Positions 23,041 to 33,681 of a stretch of DNA of 64,000 nt are shown in pieces; positions within the stretch are counted from its first letter, which is position 1, and the number at the start of each line of letters is the position of its first letter. The notes under the pieces were generated by a model that saw only the letters and a list, made by a program, of their open reading frames with translations, was not told where the DNA came from and did not search any database. The position numbers were made by a program, and so were the translations under genes. The DNA comes from Oreohelix idahoensis (lineage: Eukaryota > Mollusca > Gastropoda > Stylommatophora > Oreohelicidae): positions 1 through 64,000 of the forward strand of contig JAMPIV010016242.1 of assembly GCA_024509875.1 (NCBI GenBank), written 5' to 3'.

Positions 23041-23689
23041 CAAAGACTGGAAACTTAAGGAATCAGGAACACAAGTCATAAGAGGGATTCTGAAACTACC
23101 CCAGACCGAGTGTTTGAAGCATCAAATCAAAGTTTGTGTGCCCATTCTACTGTGCCAGGAGATTGTATATCCCATTTGAGCAGAGGCATTTGTTCTTTTA
23201 ATTTTCATAAAGTTCGTGGTACAAGACTACATTACTGGTTGTGGTACGAAGTTACACTTACAAGAAACCAGTCTGAAGTAAGAGTCTTCGCCCTATCTTG
23301 TGATTCAATAGCTGGGGTCGACACCACCTACTTACAGTGGACACGTTGTGAAGACACCCACCTTGACATTAGGAGTGAAGTTCATCTAGACGCCTCTTCA
23401 TCACAAAAGACCTGATAAGGACCCATTGCAGTACTCAGCCAGTTACGTTTTTTGTAACAGGCGCAAGCAATGGACAATAACCATCAGTTCCCAATTAAGT
23501 ATCAGTGAAGACATTTTTTTAAAAAAACCTCTAAAGTCACTTTCATCCATATTTATTTAAATTTGTTAAAGACTAATCGATTATTAAATTTGTAATATGT
23601 TATTTTACAAATTCATAGTTGATTCAGTTCTTACAGATAAGAGAGCGCATGTATGATCTAAAATCTTTAATATACATATACATATAGTT
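23041..23689. other. Unassigned interior of the RTE-like element
   Basis: A 101-codon forward frame at 23110-23415 has no domain that I recognise. A phrase gggattctgaaacta occurs at about 22972 and again near 23083, a small duplication at the edge of the rearranged zone. Confidence 0.4.
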
Positions 23690-23840
23690 ACAGCCATATA
23701 GCCAAAATACTTATAACAGGAATTTCACTGGAGTAAACCAGCTGGGGGCTCGAACAAACCACGCCATTGCTTAAAACTTCACTACAGGTGCCGGATCAGA
23801 TAAAGTTAATAGTGCTCTGCCCTATGCAGCATTATTCTTG
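23690..23840 (-). mobile_element. Probable SINE fragment inside the RTE-like element
   Basis: Read in reverse it gives ggcagagcactattaac (A-box-like) and then tttgttcgagcccccagc (B-box-like, GTTCGAGCC) about 60 bp later, the spacing of a tRNA-derived head. The tail runs into a TA/CA-rich section near 23670. No target duplication was found. Confidence 0.45.
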
Positions 23841-24101
23841 ACTTCTGAATTATCTTGTGAATAATCCCTTGAGATAGAAGCATCATTATCCTTCTATCTA
23901 CAACTCTGTCAAGAATAATCGTGTGCGAAGGTAGACACCTTTGACGACCCATTTTAGATACTCTTGAGTTTTGGCCACTGGTGGACCACTACTGCAGAAC
24001 AAAGGGGAGGCAAATCCCGTGACAATATAATATCATTAGAACTTTATCTAAGAAACAGCTAAACCACAATACAACAATGAAGAGCAGAGAAGGACAACAC
24101 A

Positions 24102-25741
24102 TTAGCCTGAAGAGAAACAAAGGGCCAGATGGGCTGAATATTTTAAGGAAATCCTAAACCGAAACCAACCAATACAGCAAACCATCATAGAACCAGCACA
24201 AGAGCGACTGCAGTGCAACACGAACCCACCCACTAAACAAGAGATCTCTTGGGCAATAAAACAGCTAAAAAATGGGAAGGCTGCAGGACCAGATGGAATA
24301 CCACCAGAAGCCCTGAAGGCGGATATACCATACACTAAACAGTTGCTACACCAGCTCTTCAAGAAAATCTGGGAAAAAGAGGCCATCCCAAAAAGCTGGA
24401 AGGAAGGCCACATTATCAAGCTGCCAAAGAAAGGAAACTTGACTGTATGTGGCAACTGGAGGGGTATAACACTGCTAGCAGTGGCTGGAAAAATTTTGAC
24501 CAGAGTTTTGTTGGACCATATTAAGGCGGTGGGTGACAAACTCAGAGAAGAACAGACAGGATTTCGTGCAGAAAGATCATGTACAGACCAGATAGCAACA
24601 CTCAGAATCATCATAGAACAATCAAACGAATGGCAGACCCCCTTATTTATAAATTTTATGGACTTCGAAAGGGCTTTCGATAGTATAGAACGTACTGTGA
24701 TATGGAAAATCCGGAGACATTATGGAATTCCAGAGAAATTCATTAAAATCATCCAAGATTTCTATCTGGAGGCCTCATGCAAAGTAGTGCACAAAGGAAA
24801 ACTACCAGAGCCCTTCCCAGTACACAGCGGGGTCAGACAGGGGTGTCTACTTTCACCAACAATTTTTCTCATGGTCATAGACTGGGTTATGAGACAAACA
24901 ACAGAAGGAGAGAAAACAGGAATACAGAGGATATTCAACAAACAGCTGGAGGATCTTGACTTTGAAGATGATTTGTGCCTTCTATCACATAGACAGCAAG
25001 ATATGCAGGAGAAAACAAATACATTAGTGACAGAAGCAGCAAAGATGGGACTACACATAAATGTAAATAAAACAAAGGAAATGAGGATAAATAATAGGCA
25101 GATGGACTCGATGAAGATCAATTGTCAAGTTATTGAAGAAGTAGAAAGCTTTACACATGTGGGGAGTAACATTGACAAAGGAGTGGGAACAGCTGGTGAC
25201 GCCTGTTCTAAGATAAATAAAGCCAGATGCGATTTTAATTCCCATCGACCAATATGGAACTCCTCAGCTATATCCAGAGAAAAAAAATTAGAATCTTTAA
25301 CTCAAATGTAAAGTCAGTCTTGCTGTATGGCTCAGAAACATGGCATGTCTCAAAGAGTATCACCTCCAAACTACAGATATTTGTAAATAGATGTGTCCGA
25401 CGGATCCTCCGTATAAGATGGCCAGATGTAATAACAAATGTAGAGCTAAGGAAAAGATGCGAGCAATAGCCAATAAAAATGGAAATTAAGGTAAGAAGGT
25501 GGGGATGGCTATGACATACAGTCAGAAGAGAACAATCAAGCATAGCCAGAGGTGCCCTTGACTGAAACCCGCAAGGGAAACGAAGAGTGGGGAGGCCAAG
25601 GAGAACTTGGAGAAGAACTGTGGAAGAGGAGGCTAAGGAAATTGGAATGACTTGGGCGCAGCTGAAAAAGACAGCCCAGAATAGAAATAGATGGAGAGCA
25701 ACTGTTTCAGCCCTATGTTCCACGGGGAACGGTAAGGAGCG
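24102..25741 (+). pseudogene. Reverse transcriptase and tail of the RTE-like element
   Basis: An almost continuous frame to 25311 and then shifted frames. Motifs in order: RWAEYFKEIL, LKNGKAAGPDGIPPEALK, LPKKGNLTVCGNWRGITL, EEQTGFRAERSCTDQI, FINFMDFERAFDSI (motif A), SGVRQGCLLSPTIFLMVIDW (motif B), then FEDDLCLL where F/Y-A-D-D is expected (24961-24984). The second frame (25254-25469) has LLYGSETWHV and RILRIRWPD; the tail has KRRVGRPRRTWRRTVEEE. A shift near 25290, several stops and the Ala-to-Glu change beside the catalytic Asp pair mark it as inactive. Confidence 0.88.
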
Positions 25742-25763
25742 ATGATGATGATGGACCAATCAC

Positions 25764-26910
25764 GGGCTTACTAGCACACAATGAAATGTTTCCTGTATTC
25801 CTTTTTCGATTCTAAATAACGCTTGCAAAGGAATAAAGAATATAGCTAAAGTCATGTAAACAGAAATAATAATGTACTAACAATAATGATTAATATCTTT
25901 CAATTCCCTAAGTATCAAGGCATTCCACAAATTCATGTCAAGCCTGCCTGTCCTGTGCCATACATTCAAGACTTTCCATGTTGTTTTTATCCCTTTCATG
26001 TCTGTCTCGTTCTTTTCTATGTTTTTTTTACTCTTCTCCAATCTCTCTTACCCTGAGTATTCAAGAACAAGGACTGCTTTGTGATGCTATCAAAAGGTTC
26101 TCTTCAATGTGTTACCTATTCATCGTTAACGTATTCTTCCCACTTATTATTCCACTGGTAACTTGTCTAGGTTCTTGTCATAATATTTCAATCCTGCTGT
26201 CCTACGCAAGCGTCCATTTGTGTAACTTCTTGACAGTCGTTTTTGTTGTTCTGTCGGAGCCATGCACTAAGACTAATTTGACATAATGAAATAAACCAGT
26301 ATTTAAAAAATGAAAATAACCCAGGACATATCATAACAGAGAATTATTTACTAATAACAACACTGGGGGCAACACTGCAGACAATCTGGCAAAAGAAGAA
26401 TGGGGATAAAACTTAAAAGAAAGCACCAGCAGATGTTTGATACGTACGTGTCTGCCAATAAGTTTAACAGACAGCAAAAGTTGGAAATCCACTGCAGGAA
26501 AAGATCGGTGTATGCTGTGACAAAATTTAAGAATAATATAATCAATCACGGCACATCGACCTTGCAATTTAAGTGAACTTAATAGTTAACTAAAGATTCT
26601 TACCCCTTAACTCGTAGCTGACGACAGGAAACTTCGTACAACTGTGCAAACTAAAATCCACTGTTTTTGGAAACAAACAGTAATATCAGATAATGTCTAA
26701 AATCAGGACAAATTCTGAGGCGGTGTGTTCATACAAACACTTTTCTGCAGGGTTATTTCGTGACCCTTGCCGCATGGGCTGTCATAAATTGTGTCCCCCT
26801 ACTGTGAACAGACCTATCCCAAGTTTTGGTTTGCATCAACCGTTAAAAGGTGGGGCCACTGTGTTGGGCTTTGCCGTAAGCGTGTCTCAAATACATCTGG
26901 AGAAATTTCA
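25764..26910. other. Non-coding stretch, nothing recognised
   Basis: Short frames only. A hydrophobic 102-codon frame at 25978-26286 comes from T-rich DNA and shows no domain. It is not supported as a gene. Confidence 0.45.
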
Positions 26911-27172
26911 AGGTGAAGGTAGTCCGGTATCCGATACTGCAGCAGGGTAATGAAGCGTTAGAGACTTTCACTAAACTAGATCTCAGCTTTATGAGGTGGG
27001 ATGAAAGGTTCCCTTTCTCGCTGCGGCCGCCTTCGTAAGACCAGAGTCAGGTACCCATTTACAGCTGGATAGACTGAGACGTGACGATATCTGGGTTTGA
27101 ACCCAATAATTTTGCCCCAAGAAACAAGCGATCTAATTACTCTGCTGCTCGACGATCTTCCAGAAATAAAGA
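26911..27172 (-). mobile_element. tRNA-derived SINE, conserved-centre family
   Basis: In reverse orientation: head with cgagcagcagagtaattag (A-box position), B box gggttcaaaccc, then centre cagctgtaaatgggtacctg. The same arrangement recurs at 27652 and 50390, and the centre also at 18873. The 3' end on the left shares the atccgatactgc phrase with the copy at 27652. Confidence 0.75.
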
Positions 27173-27651
27173 ACAAATTATTTTGAAACCAGAGGGAATT
27201 ATGTAACGTCTCGATTTTCCACCCAATTTATAAGTGCGGCTTTTCTGTTATGGGTATACAGTATTTAATTCTGCTGGGTGTTTTCCTAGCAGGGGCGGCT
27301 CGTAAGCGCGGTTAGTGGTGGTAAACCCCATCGAACTCAAATTCTGACACAATTAAAATATTTTCCATAACACACTACCTATTAACGCGTAAGACATACT
27401 GTTAACAAAGAACATTACTAATAGAATAATTATACCCACAAAACTCTCCAAGCAACACCACCACCACTAGAAACGATGCTGAGAACTGACCTCCCCAGAA
27501 ACTATAGTAAAAGGTTGGTCCTAGGTTCGATTCCCGGTACGCCTATCAGTTATATTTTCTTTTCTGTTGCCTAGTGTCATCCTTTATGTCCGACGAGTAC
27601 CTGTTGATTACCTGTTGATTACCTTTATTTATGTATTTACTAATTTAGTAA
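27173..27651. other. Unassigned DNA between two SINE copies
   Basis: Contains ctaggttcgattcccgg at about 27521-27537, an isolated B-box-like motif with no clear A box. A caggggcggctcg stretch at 27290 resembles some hAT ends, but no partner end was found. Confidence 0.4.
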
Positions 27652-27903
27652 AAGGTAAAAATACTTCCACATCAGATACTGCCGTAATGGAGTGAAATGT
27701 TTGAGACTTCGCTATACAGTACTAGATGTTTTATGAGTGGTTCGCTTCCTCGTTGCCTTTGCTTTCCCTGCATAAAGAGCAGAGTCAGATACCCATTTAC
27801 ATTTGAAAGACTGGAGCATGGCGATACCACGTTTCGAATCCGGAACGCTGTAACTTTGCCACGAAAGCCAAACGTCCTAATCACTCAGTCATTCGGACGG
27901 TCA
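27652..27903 (-). mobile_element. tRNA-derived SINE, conserved-centre family
   Basis: Reverse orientation: head with gaatgactgagtgattagg (A-box position), B box ggattcgaaac, centre caaatgtaaatgggtatctg. It aligns with 26911-27172 and is about 250 bp long. A direct duplication cctgttgatta lies just outside the left end (27600-27622), but no matching right flank was seen. Confidence 0.75.
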
Positions 27904-28909
27904 TACAATATAAAAAAGTGTATATTACCAAAACATGAACAAGTGTATGATAGCTATATGAGCGAATGAGGCAGATTAATGATAAACAAATTGATTAACA
28001 AAATGAAATTCACCACGCCAACTTAATGCAAAAATTATATTAATCATTGCCACAAAATTAACCGTGATACAACGTTAAAATATATCCAATGATACAACGT
28101 AGGGATAAAAACTAATGCGTAAGCTGCTAGAATACATGATCGCCCACGCCGCGGGTCATCACCCGCCATAGAAATTAAATTGTTAGACTTGAAGGCAAAA
28201 CGGAACGGGATGAGAACGGAGATCAAAAGGAAAATCTGACTGAACGCGTGCTTGAAACTAGCAATGCTAAAAGGCGCAAGTGGTGGGGAAAGGAGGAAAA
28301 AGTCACGTTCCCCAAATTGACATAAAGTAAAGAAATCGACAAAAGGGACCTTGGATATTATACGGCACAGTCATTTCTTGGACGCTTTTGCGATAACTTA
28401 GCCCGTTTATTTGAATGCAGTGATGAGAAGATTCTAGAAAATATTTGAAAAGTAACTTTTCTTAATAATAATGTTAGGAATATAAAACCTAGCTGGCCGG
28501 ATGGCCCATCTTGAGCAGTGAAATAATATGCTTTCATTTATACAGACGGATAGATAATACGAAAGATATTGACAAAAGACTGTGTTGTTCATATCAGCGA
28601 ACGTCTGCATTGAGATAAAACATGTCACTAATTTTCAAAAATTGTGGCCTTGAAGACGCAAGTGCTAAAATCTAGTTGGAATGAAGAGACGGGGTGGGAT
28701 GGTGAATTGTGGCTAAAAATAACTTTAAAAGGCAAAATTGTGTAGGGGAAGGCAGGGTTGGTTCAAAAAACAAGTGTGTTTTTTTTTTGTGAAACGCAAG
28801 TAGAGACGGACGGACCAACAGACAATAAGGCATACTTGACTGAGGTATGACTGAAATGACTTATTGGTAGGATATTTGAATTTGAAAAAGAAAAGGCAGT
28901 GATTGGCCC
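27904..28909. other. Non-coding stretch, nothing recognised
   Basis: No domain in any frame. It ends in the target site ggccc of the LTR element. Confidence 0.45.
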
Positions 28910-31320
28910 TGTCGTGGAATATTCTAATCCACATATATAAATTATCAGGTAAATATAAAGCCTAACAAATACATTTAATAAAGAAAAGAGCAATGGTAAA
29001 AGAACAGTGCTGTCACAATGACTGTACTCGAAATCCCCCTTGTTTTCTGCTTCGTCTGCAAATTGTAACGCTTTCACGTTGATAGTAAAAGCCTACTGTG
29101 TCGCTGCACGCTTTCTTCAATGAAACGTGTACTGTATTTCTTGGAAAAACCTTGAGATACGCAAGCTGATCAATGACCTAGATTTAATATTTCATTCATC
29201 CCATACACGGCGTAACTAAAAGACAGATAAAGCAGGAGAGAGAGAGGGGCGAATGAAGGCAGGAAGCATACAATACTAAACACGCTTCGCGCGATACACA
29301 ATTGCTGCCATCACGCGTGTAAGGCCACATGCACTAACTTTTTTTCAGACGGACAGTGATAAAAACACTAACCTTCCCGGAGTTAGGTTTTAAAAAACCT
29401 GGAAAACGCTTATTAGGAAAGATGACATTAGATGGGTTTACGTTTGAAAACATGACAGTACCCAGACACCACATGGGGATGGAAGTGAACAGGAGGTGGT
29501 AGAAAATGCACATTTTGAACGCAGCCACCTAGCTCCCTTAGATTGAGATATTTGGATTCCTTAGGGCTTGCTGACACAGAATATGTTAAGTGTTACGCAA
29601 ATAGTCTAGGAATTACCAAATTATAACCAAAATAAAATAGTGGGGGTGCCTGACAGCATGAAATCATTTCTGCTCATAAAATTTTTTTTATAACGTGTTT
29701 GAAAAAACCTTACGTTACGGAAATAGCCTACCATGTTAACTCCTATTTGATTGGAGCGCCACAAATGTAAGACTAAACACGATTGGTCAGGCTATAAATA
29801 CTATCTTGTGTTGTCAGGGGAAACGTGAAAAGGAGTATTTTTTTTGAAAAGATGTGTAGACATGGTTTGATTGGGTAGAGCTGCGAATATACTCAATTCA
29901 GAGCGTCTGTTCATTGCCACATCTTGTAATAAACCTACTAAGAAGCAGTGCGTTGAGCACCAGTGTATATTTTTTATAAAATAAAGCCTGGGACATCGGC
30001 AGATCGGAGTTGTGCTATATTCATTGCCAGTCAACGAAACTGTTTATTATTTCCATAAATTGTGGTAAGCTTGAAATATTCAATATCTTTTAATGAAAAT
30101 TGAATGTAAATTGATAATTTATGTTTGTATATATGTGTAGTTCAGTAGCGAACATGATGTAAAGCCTATGGTACTCCAGCCTGAACAGAAGGTGTCGGAG
30201 GAAAGTAAAACTGCATGGAATGGCCAAACAGTACACTGACACCTAGATTATTAATTAGACAGAAATAATGCTGGAATTGCAGAGGCGTGGTAACCATTAG
30301 GGAGGGAAATACTGGTATAAAGTATTTCAGATGAAGCTGACAGTTGGCCTAACGCTCTGAACTCAATGTTTGTGATGTATTGTGCTCAGTGTAGAAATAG
30401 AGTGTAAATTAGTTTTGAAGTAGGAGGTACAACCTTCTTGTTTCAGGGACCGTGGTCTTAAAGTTATTGAGCAGCACCTGGTCAGAGCTTTGCTAAAGCC
30501 AGAGGTGGACAGCATACTCCTTGGTCCATATAGCAACCAGTGGGGTGGCTCCAGAACTCATTAAAGTAATCGAGCAGAGGAGTCTTTTACTGCAGTCATC
30601 ACGAAAGATAAGAGAGTGTGGCCATGGAGCTCAACATTATGTACCCCCATCTTAAAATGACACTGTAAAATAAAATTAAGAGGGGAATTTAATTGTTTTA
30701 ATGCCAGGAACTGAGAACATCTCCAATACTAGTTCCAACAAAGACAAACTATTGAAGTCATGATGACAAATACCAACAGAGCTTGAACAAAACAAAACCA
30801 GTAGTACCTCATATTACCACTACACAACTGACACACATAGGATACTATTAATAATATATGTCACTACAAGATTCATATTGATAAATTCTGTACATATAAC
30901 TTGTAATTAAAATTGATTGTGATTCCTGGTTCCCTTTGTATTTGAATCAGGACACATATACATTCATGACAGCACTGAATACATATTGTTATTTGAAAAG
31001 TTATCAGTGACTCCTTTAAGATATCCTCGTAGAGTGTTTTATGTATGTGAGTGTCACAGTGTTGTCAAGTGTGGTGGAATAAATTAAATTGTTTATCTGT
31101 CTGTTGTTGTTATGACTTACACTTCATCATACACATACCCTAGACATATAACGTAGTCATCACACTATTCCAGAATAATTCTGACTGAGGTATACATATG
31201 TGGCAGCAAGTAAGGTTATCTATAATACACTACTCTTATTAGATATAGATACCTTCACAGCTGATCTCAGTCAGTACACTAAGTCCCCTATAAATATTTA
31301 TAACATCCCACATTACCACA
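28910..31320 (+). repeat. 5' LTR (2,411 bp)
   Basis: Begins TGTCGTGG and ends TTACCACA. It includes two AATAAA signals near 28974 and 31078 and a TATAAATA near 31289. Unusually long for a gypsy-type LTR. Related solo LTRs lie at 5707-8168 and, inverted, at 43118-45008. Confidence 0.95.
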
Positions 31321-31325
31321 TATAT

Positions 31326-31345
31326 TGGGGGCTCGCTCTCGGGAT
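31326..31345 (+). promoter_or_regulatory. Primer-binding site, tRNA-Pro-like
   Basis: TGGGGGCTCG begins 5 bp after the LTR and is followed by CTCTCGGGAT. The first ten bases equal the tRNA-Pro complementary site known from many retroelements; the remainder fits with a 2-base insertion. The tRNA assignment is an inference. Confidence 0.65.
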
Positions 31346-31524
31346 TTTGAATCTTTCCCTATTAAAAATATTGGGGTAATTCACTTCAGGGAAAAATAAG
31401 AATTAAAAGGTATCCTTGGGTGAAAATAAATAAGGTTGAGCTCACAGTGCCTGTGTTGTCCTAAGTTAGTTAATCATAGATAAAATTGTTTAGTTACATA
31501 TTTTAGACATTTATCTGGTAGACA

Positions 31525-33099
31525 ATGGCCGACCTGGCAAAATTTCGATCTGCTGCTGTACAGACTGCGAAAGAGTTAGGAATGGACGGGCAAATTATGA
31601 TTTCTTATGTCACTGCTGAATGTGACAAATATATTGAACGAGAAGAAAGAAGATTAGAAAAAGAGGCCGAAAGAAAATTAGAATCTGAAAGATTGGCCGA
31701 AGATAAGAGAATAGAGGCTGAAAAGGAAATTAAGAGGTTGCAGATTGAGGCTGAGGCTAAGAGGTTGCAGATTGAGGCTGACAAAGAGGCTAAAGCATTG
31801 GAAGCCGAGGAAAGAAGACAGGCTGCAGAAAGAGAAGAGAAGAAATTAGCTGCAGAAAGAGAAGAGAAGAAATTAGCTGCAGAAAGAGAAGAGAAGAAAT
31901 TAGCTGCAGAAAGAGAAGAGAAGAAATTAGCTGCAGAAAGAGAAGAGAAGAGATTAGCTGCAGAAAGGGAAGCAGAAAAGGAAGAGAAGAGATTACAAAG
32001 GGAACATGAGTTACGACTAAGGGAGTTTGAGTTTCAGGGCCATGCTCCTGAAAATGGTGCCAGTCCCTTTGCCTCTGATGCCACTGCTAGCCAAGGAGCC
32101 TCAACCTCAGCTATGAATTTTCATTTAGATCATTTTGTTGAGAAAGACGATGATATAGAGAGCTATCTAAATAGGTATGAACTATTAGCTACCACATATG
32201 GGTTAGAGAGAGAAAGGTGGAGCTTAAAGTTATCTCAAGGACTTCGTGGGGCAGCTTATGAAGTTTTTGCAAAAATGAGCAGAGGTGATCAGGAAAATTA
32301 TGACATGCTAAAGCAGGCTCTTTTGTTAAGATATGAAAAGAATGCAGAATTTTATAGGAAAAAATTTAGGAATGCTAAACTACTGTCAGGTGAAACCTAT
32401 CACCAGTTCTCTGCACGAATAGAGACATACTTGGAGAAATGGACTTCTCTGGGGAAAACCCAATATCTTAAGGAAATGGTCCTTATAGAGCAATTAAGAG
32501 AGTCCATGGCTCCAGACCTGAGAAAGTTTCTCATGGAACAAGGTGCAGAGAGGCTGGGTGAGTTGCTAAATGTTGCTGAAAGGTATCAAGCAGCCCAAGC
32601 AGAGGTAACAGGTAATAAAAAGAAACAAGTGGATAACTTTAGGGCACCACAGAACTTTAATAAATTTGATCCTAGGGATCAAAACAAAGGTAAGCACCAG
32701 TTTGATAGGCCACGGTATGAAAATAAAAATAAATTCCCACAATTCGATGAAAGGAAATATGATGAAAGAAAATCTTTCAACCAAGGAAAAAGGTGGTGTA
32801 AAAATTGTCAGATGGACAATCATGACACTGACCGTTGCAGAAGGAAACCTGTGTATATGGCCACCCATCAGGTCAGGTCGACCTCAAGACAGGAGGAGGA
32901 TATTATGTTAGATACCACTCCAGAAGAGATGAGGAAGGCACAGGCTGGGGATAAAACACTCAAGCCTTGTTTCAGAAAATTGTCAACTTGTCATACAACT
33001 CCAGGCAAGGGAGATTTTTACATGAAAAACAAGTTGATGTATAGGAAGACTGGAGCTAGATCCCAGGTCACGGACAGCTGGTTCTTCCAAAAGATATAG
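31525..33099 (+). CDS. Gag polyprotein (524 aa), SCAN-like capsid and CCHC knuckle
   Basis: Structural protein that would assemble cytoplasmic particles and bind element RNA. Residues about 30-170 are a charged coiled coil with five near-identical 9-residue repeats (A-A-E-R-E-E-K-K-L). Residues about 200-360 form a helical capsid region ending in LIEQLRESMAPDLRKFL and a G-A-E-R-L-G-E-L-L segment, similar in pattern to the SCAN domain. A zinc knuckle C-x2-C-x4-H-x4-C lies at 425-438. After residue ~455 the frame passes straight into sequence that normally precedes integrase (T-P-E-E-M-R-K-A-Q, F-Y-M-K-N-K-L-M-Y-R-K), so protease has been lost. The ATG (gacaATGGCC) is the first in frame. Confidence 0.9.
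   Translation: MADLAKFRSAAVQTAKELGMDGQIMISYVTAECDKYIEREERRLEKEAERKLESERLAEDKRIEAEKEIKRLQIEAEAKRLQIEADKEAKALEAEERRQAAEREEKKLAAEREEKKLAAEREEKKLAAEREEKKLAAEREEKRLAAEREAEKEEKRLQREHELRLREFEFQGHAPENGASPFASDATASQGASTSAMNFHLDHFVEKDDDIESYLNRYELLATTYGLERERWSLKLSQGLRGAAYEVFAKMSRGDQENYDMLKQALLLRYEKNAEFYRKKFRNAKLLSGETYHQFSARIETYLEKWTSLGKTQYLKEMVLIEQLRESMAPDLRKFLMEQGAERLGELLNVAERYQAAQAEVTGNKKKQVDNFRAPQNFNKFDPRDQNKGKHQFDRPRYENKNKFPQFDERKYDERKSFNQGKRWCKNCQMDNHDTDRCRRKPVYMATHQVRSTSRQEEDIMLDTTPEEMRKAQAGDKTLKPCFRKLSTCHTTPGKGDFYMKNKLMYRKTGARSQVTDSWFFQKI
31824..31965 (+). repeat. 27 bp tandem repeats within gag
   Basis: Five near-perfect units of gctgcagaaagagaagag plus aagaaatta encode the coiled-coil heptad-like repeats. 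Unit number probably varies among copies by slippage. Confidence 0.93.
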
Positions 33100-33681
33100 G
33101 ACAGACTTAATAAGGAGCCTACATGTGAAACCAGATGGGGACCATGAGAAGATAGGTACCATCATTCAAAAGGTGGCTCACAATTATTATTGGCCCAAAG
33201 CAAGATGGGACATTGAGAATTTTGTAGAAAGGTGTAGCATAGCACATGAGGGAACACCCACAAGTGGGAACATTGATCAGGACCTGGACACGCCACGGGG
33301 CAAAATTAGGCCTGATAATAAAAAGAAAAATAGATTTGATAAAGTGGACCAAATGGAATGGGAAGCCCCTTTTCACGGACAAGCTTCACTTAACTGTTTT
33401 ACAATGGCCACTATGCGGAGAGTGCAAAAAGATGTCTTACCCCAGGATAAGCCGAAAATCCCTCAATCGGACTTAAACAAACTGGAGGAAGAGGATGTAG
33501 AGAGGAAATCTCTCATCAAGAATTTTAAGTGGGGAGAAAGCCCCAAAAGAAAAATTGGTAGCGGTCGTTTTATGCATGATAATTCTGGGAAGAAAAATCA
33601 TCACTATAGAGCTTCGAGTGGAAGAGACCATACCGGTGCATGGACAAATAGGTCCACAAAATTAAAGGTCCATATGTAGCT
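33100..33681 (+). pseudogene. Integrase remnant: zinc-binding domain only
   Basis: A forward frame at 33125-33679 has HNYYWPKARWDIENFVERC, the second half of the H-H-C-C zinc-binding domain that starts integrases. The last Cys pair is incomplete (C-S-I-A where C-x-x-C is usual). After P-T-S-G no D,D-35-E core motif is recognisable to 33680, and the frame ends at a stop. A frameshift near 33060-33120 separates it from gag. The catalytic core therefore appears deleted or replaced, although the C-terminal domain survives in the next frame. Confidence 0.75.

Larger units (their letters stand above)
22450..25750 (+). mobile_element. RTE-like non-LTR element, full span, decayed (3.3 kb)
   Basis: A perfect 13 bp target duplication, atggaccaatcac, lies at 22437-22449 and 25751-25763. 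The element has a 5' UTR with a caggttaaaggagggtggag and cagggctgacaaccctgcc section, an N-terminal APE endonuclease start, then RT and tail, and ends in (GAT)n. Its 3.3 kb length agrees with RTE-clade elements. The centre (about 23040-24100) does not encode the expected endonuclease C-terminus, so it has been rearranged or replaced. Confidence 0.85.

Noticed and set aside
23110..23415. A 101-codon frame as a host gene
   Set aside because: It lies within the borders of an RTE-like element, shows no domain and has no splice or promoter context.
25978..26286. A small membrane protein (102 codons, hydrophobic)
   Set aside because: T-rich DNA gives hydrophobic translation by composition; no start context, homology or repeat support.
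27515..27545. Isolated B-box ggttcgattcccgg as a further SINE or tRNA
   Set aside because: No A box at the right distance and no shared body with the other SINEs.
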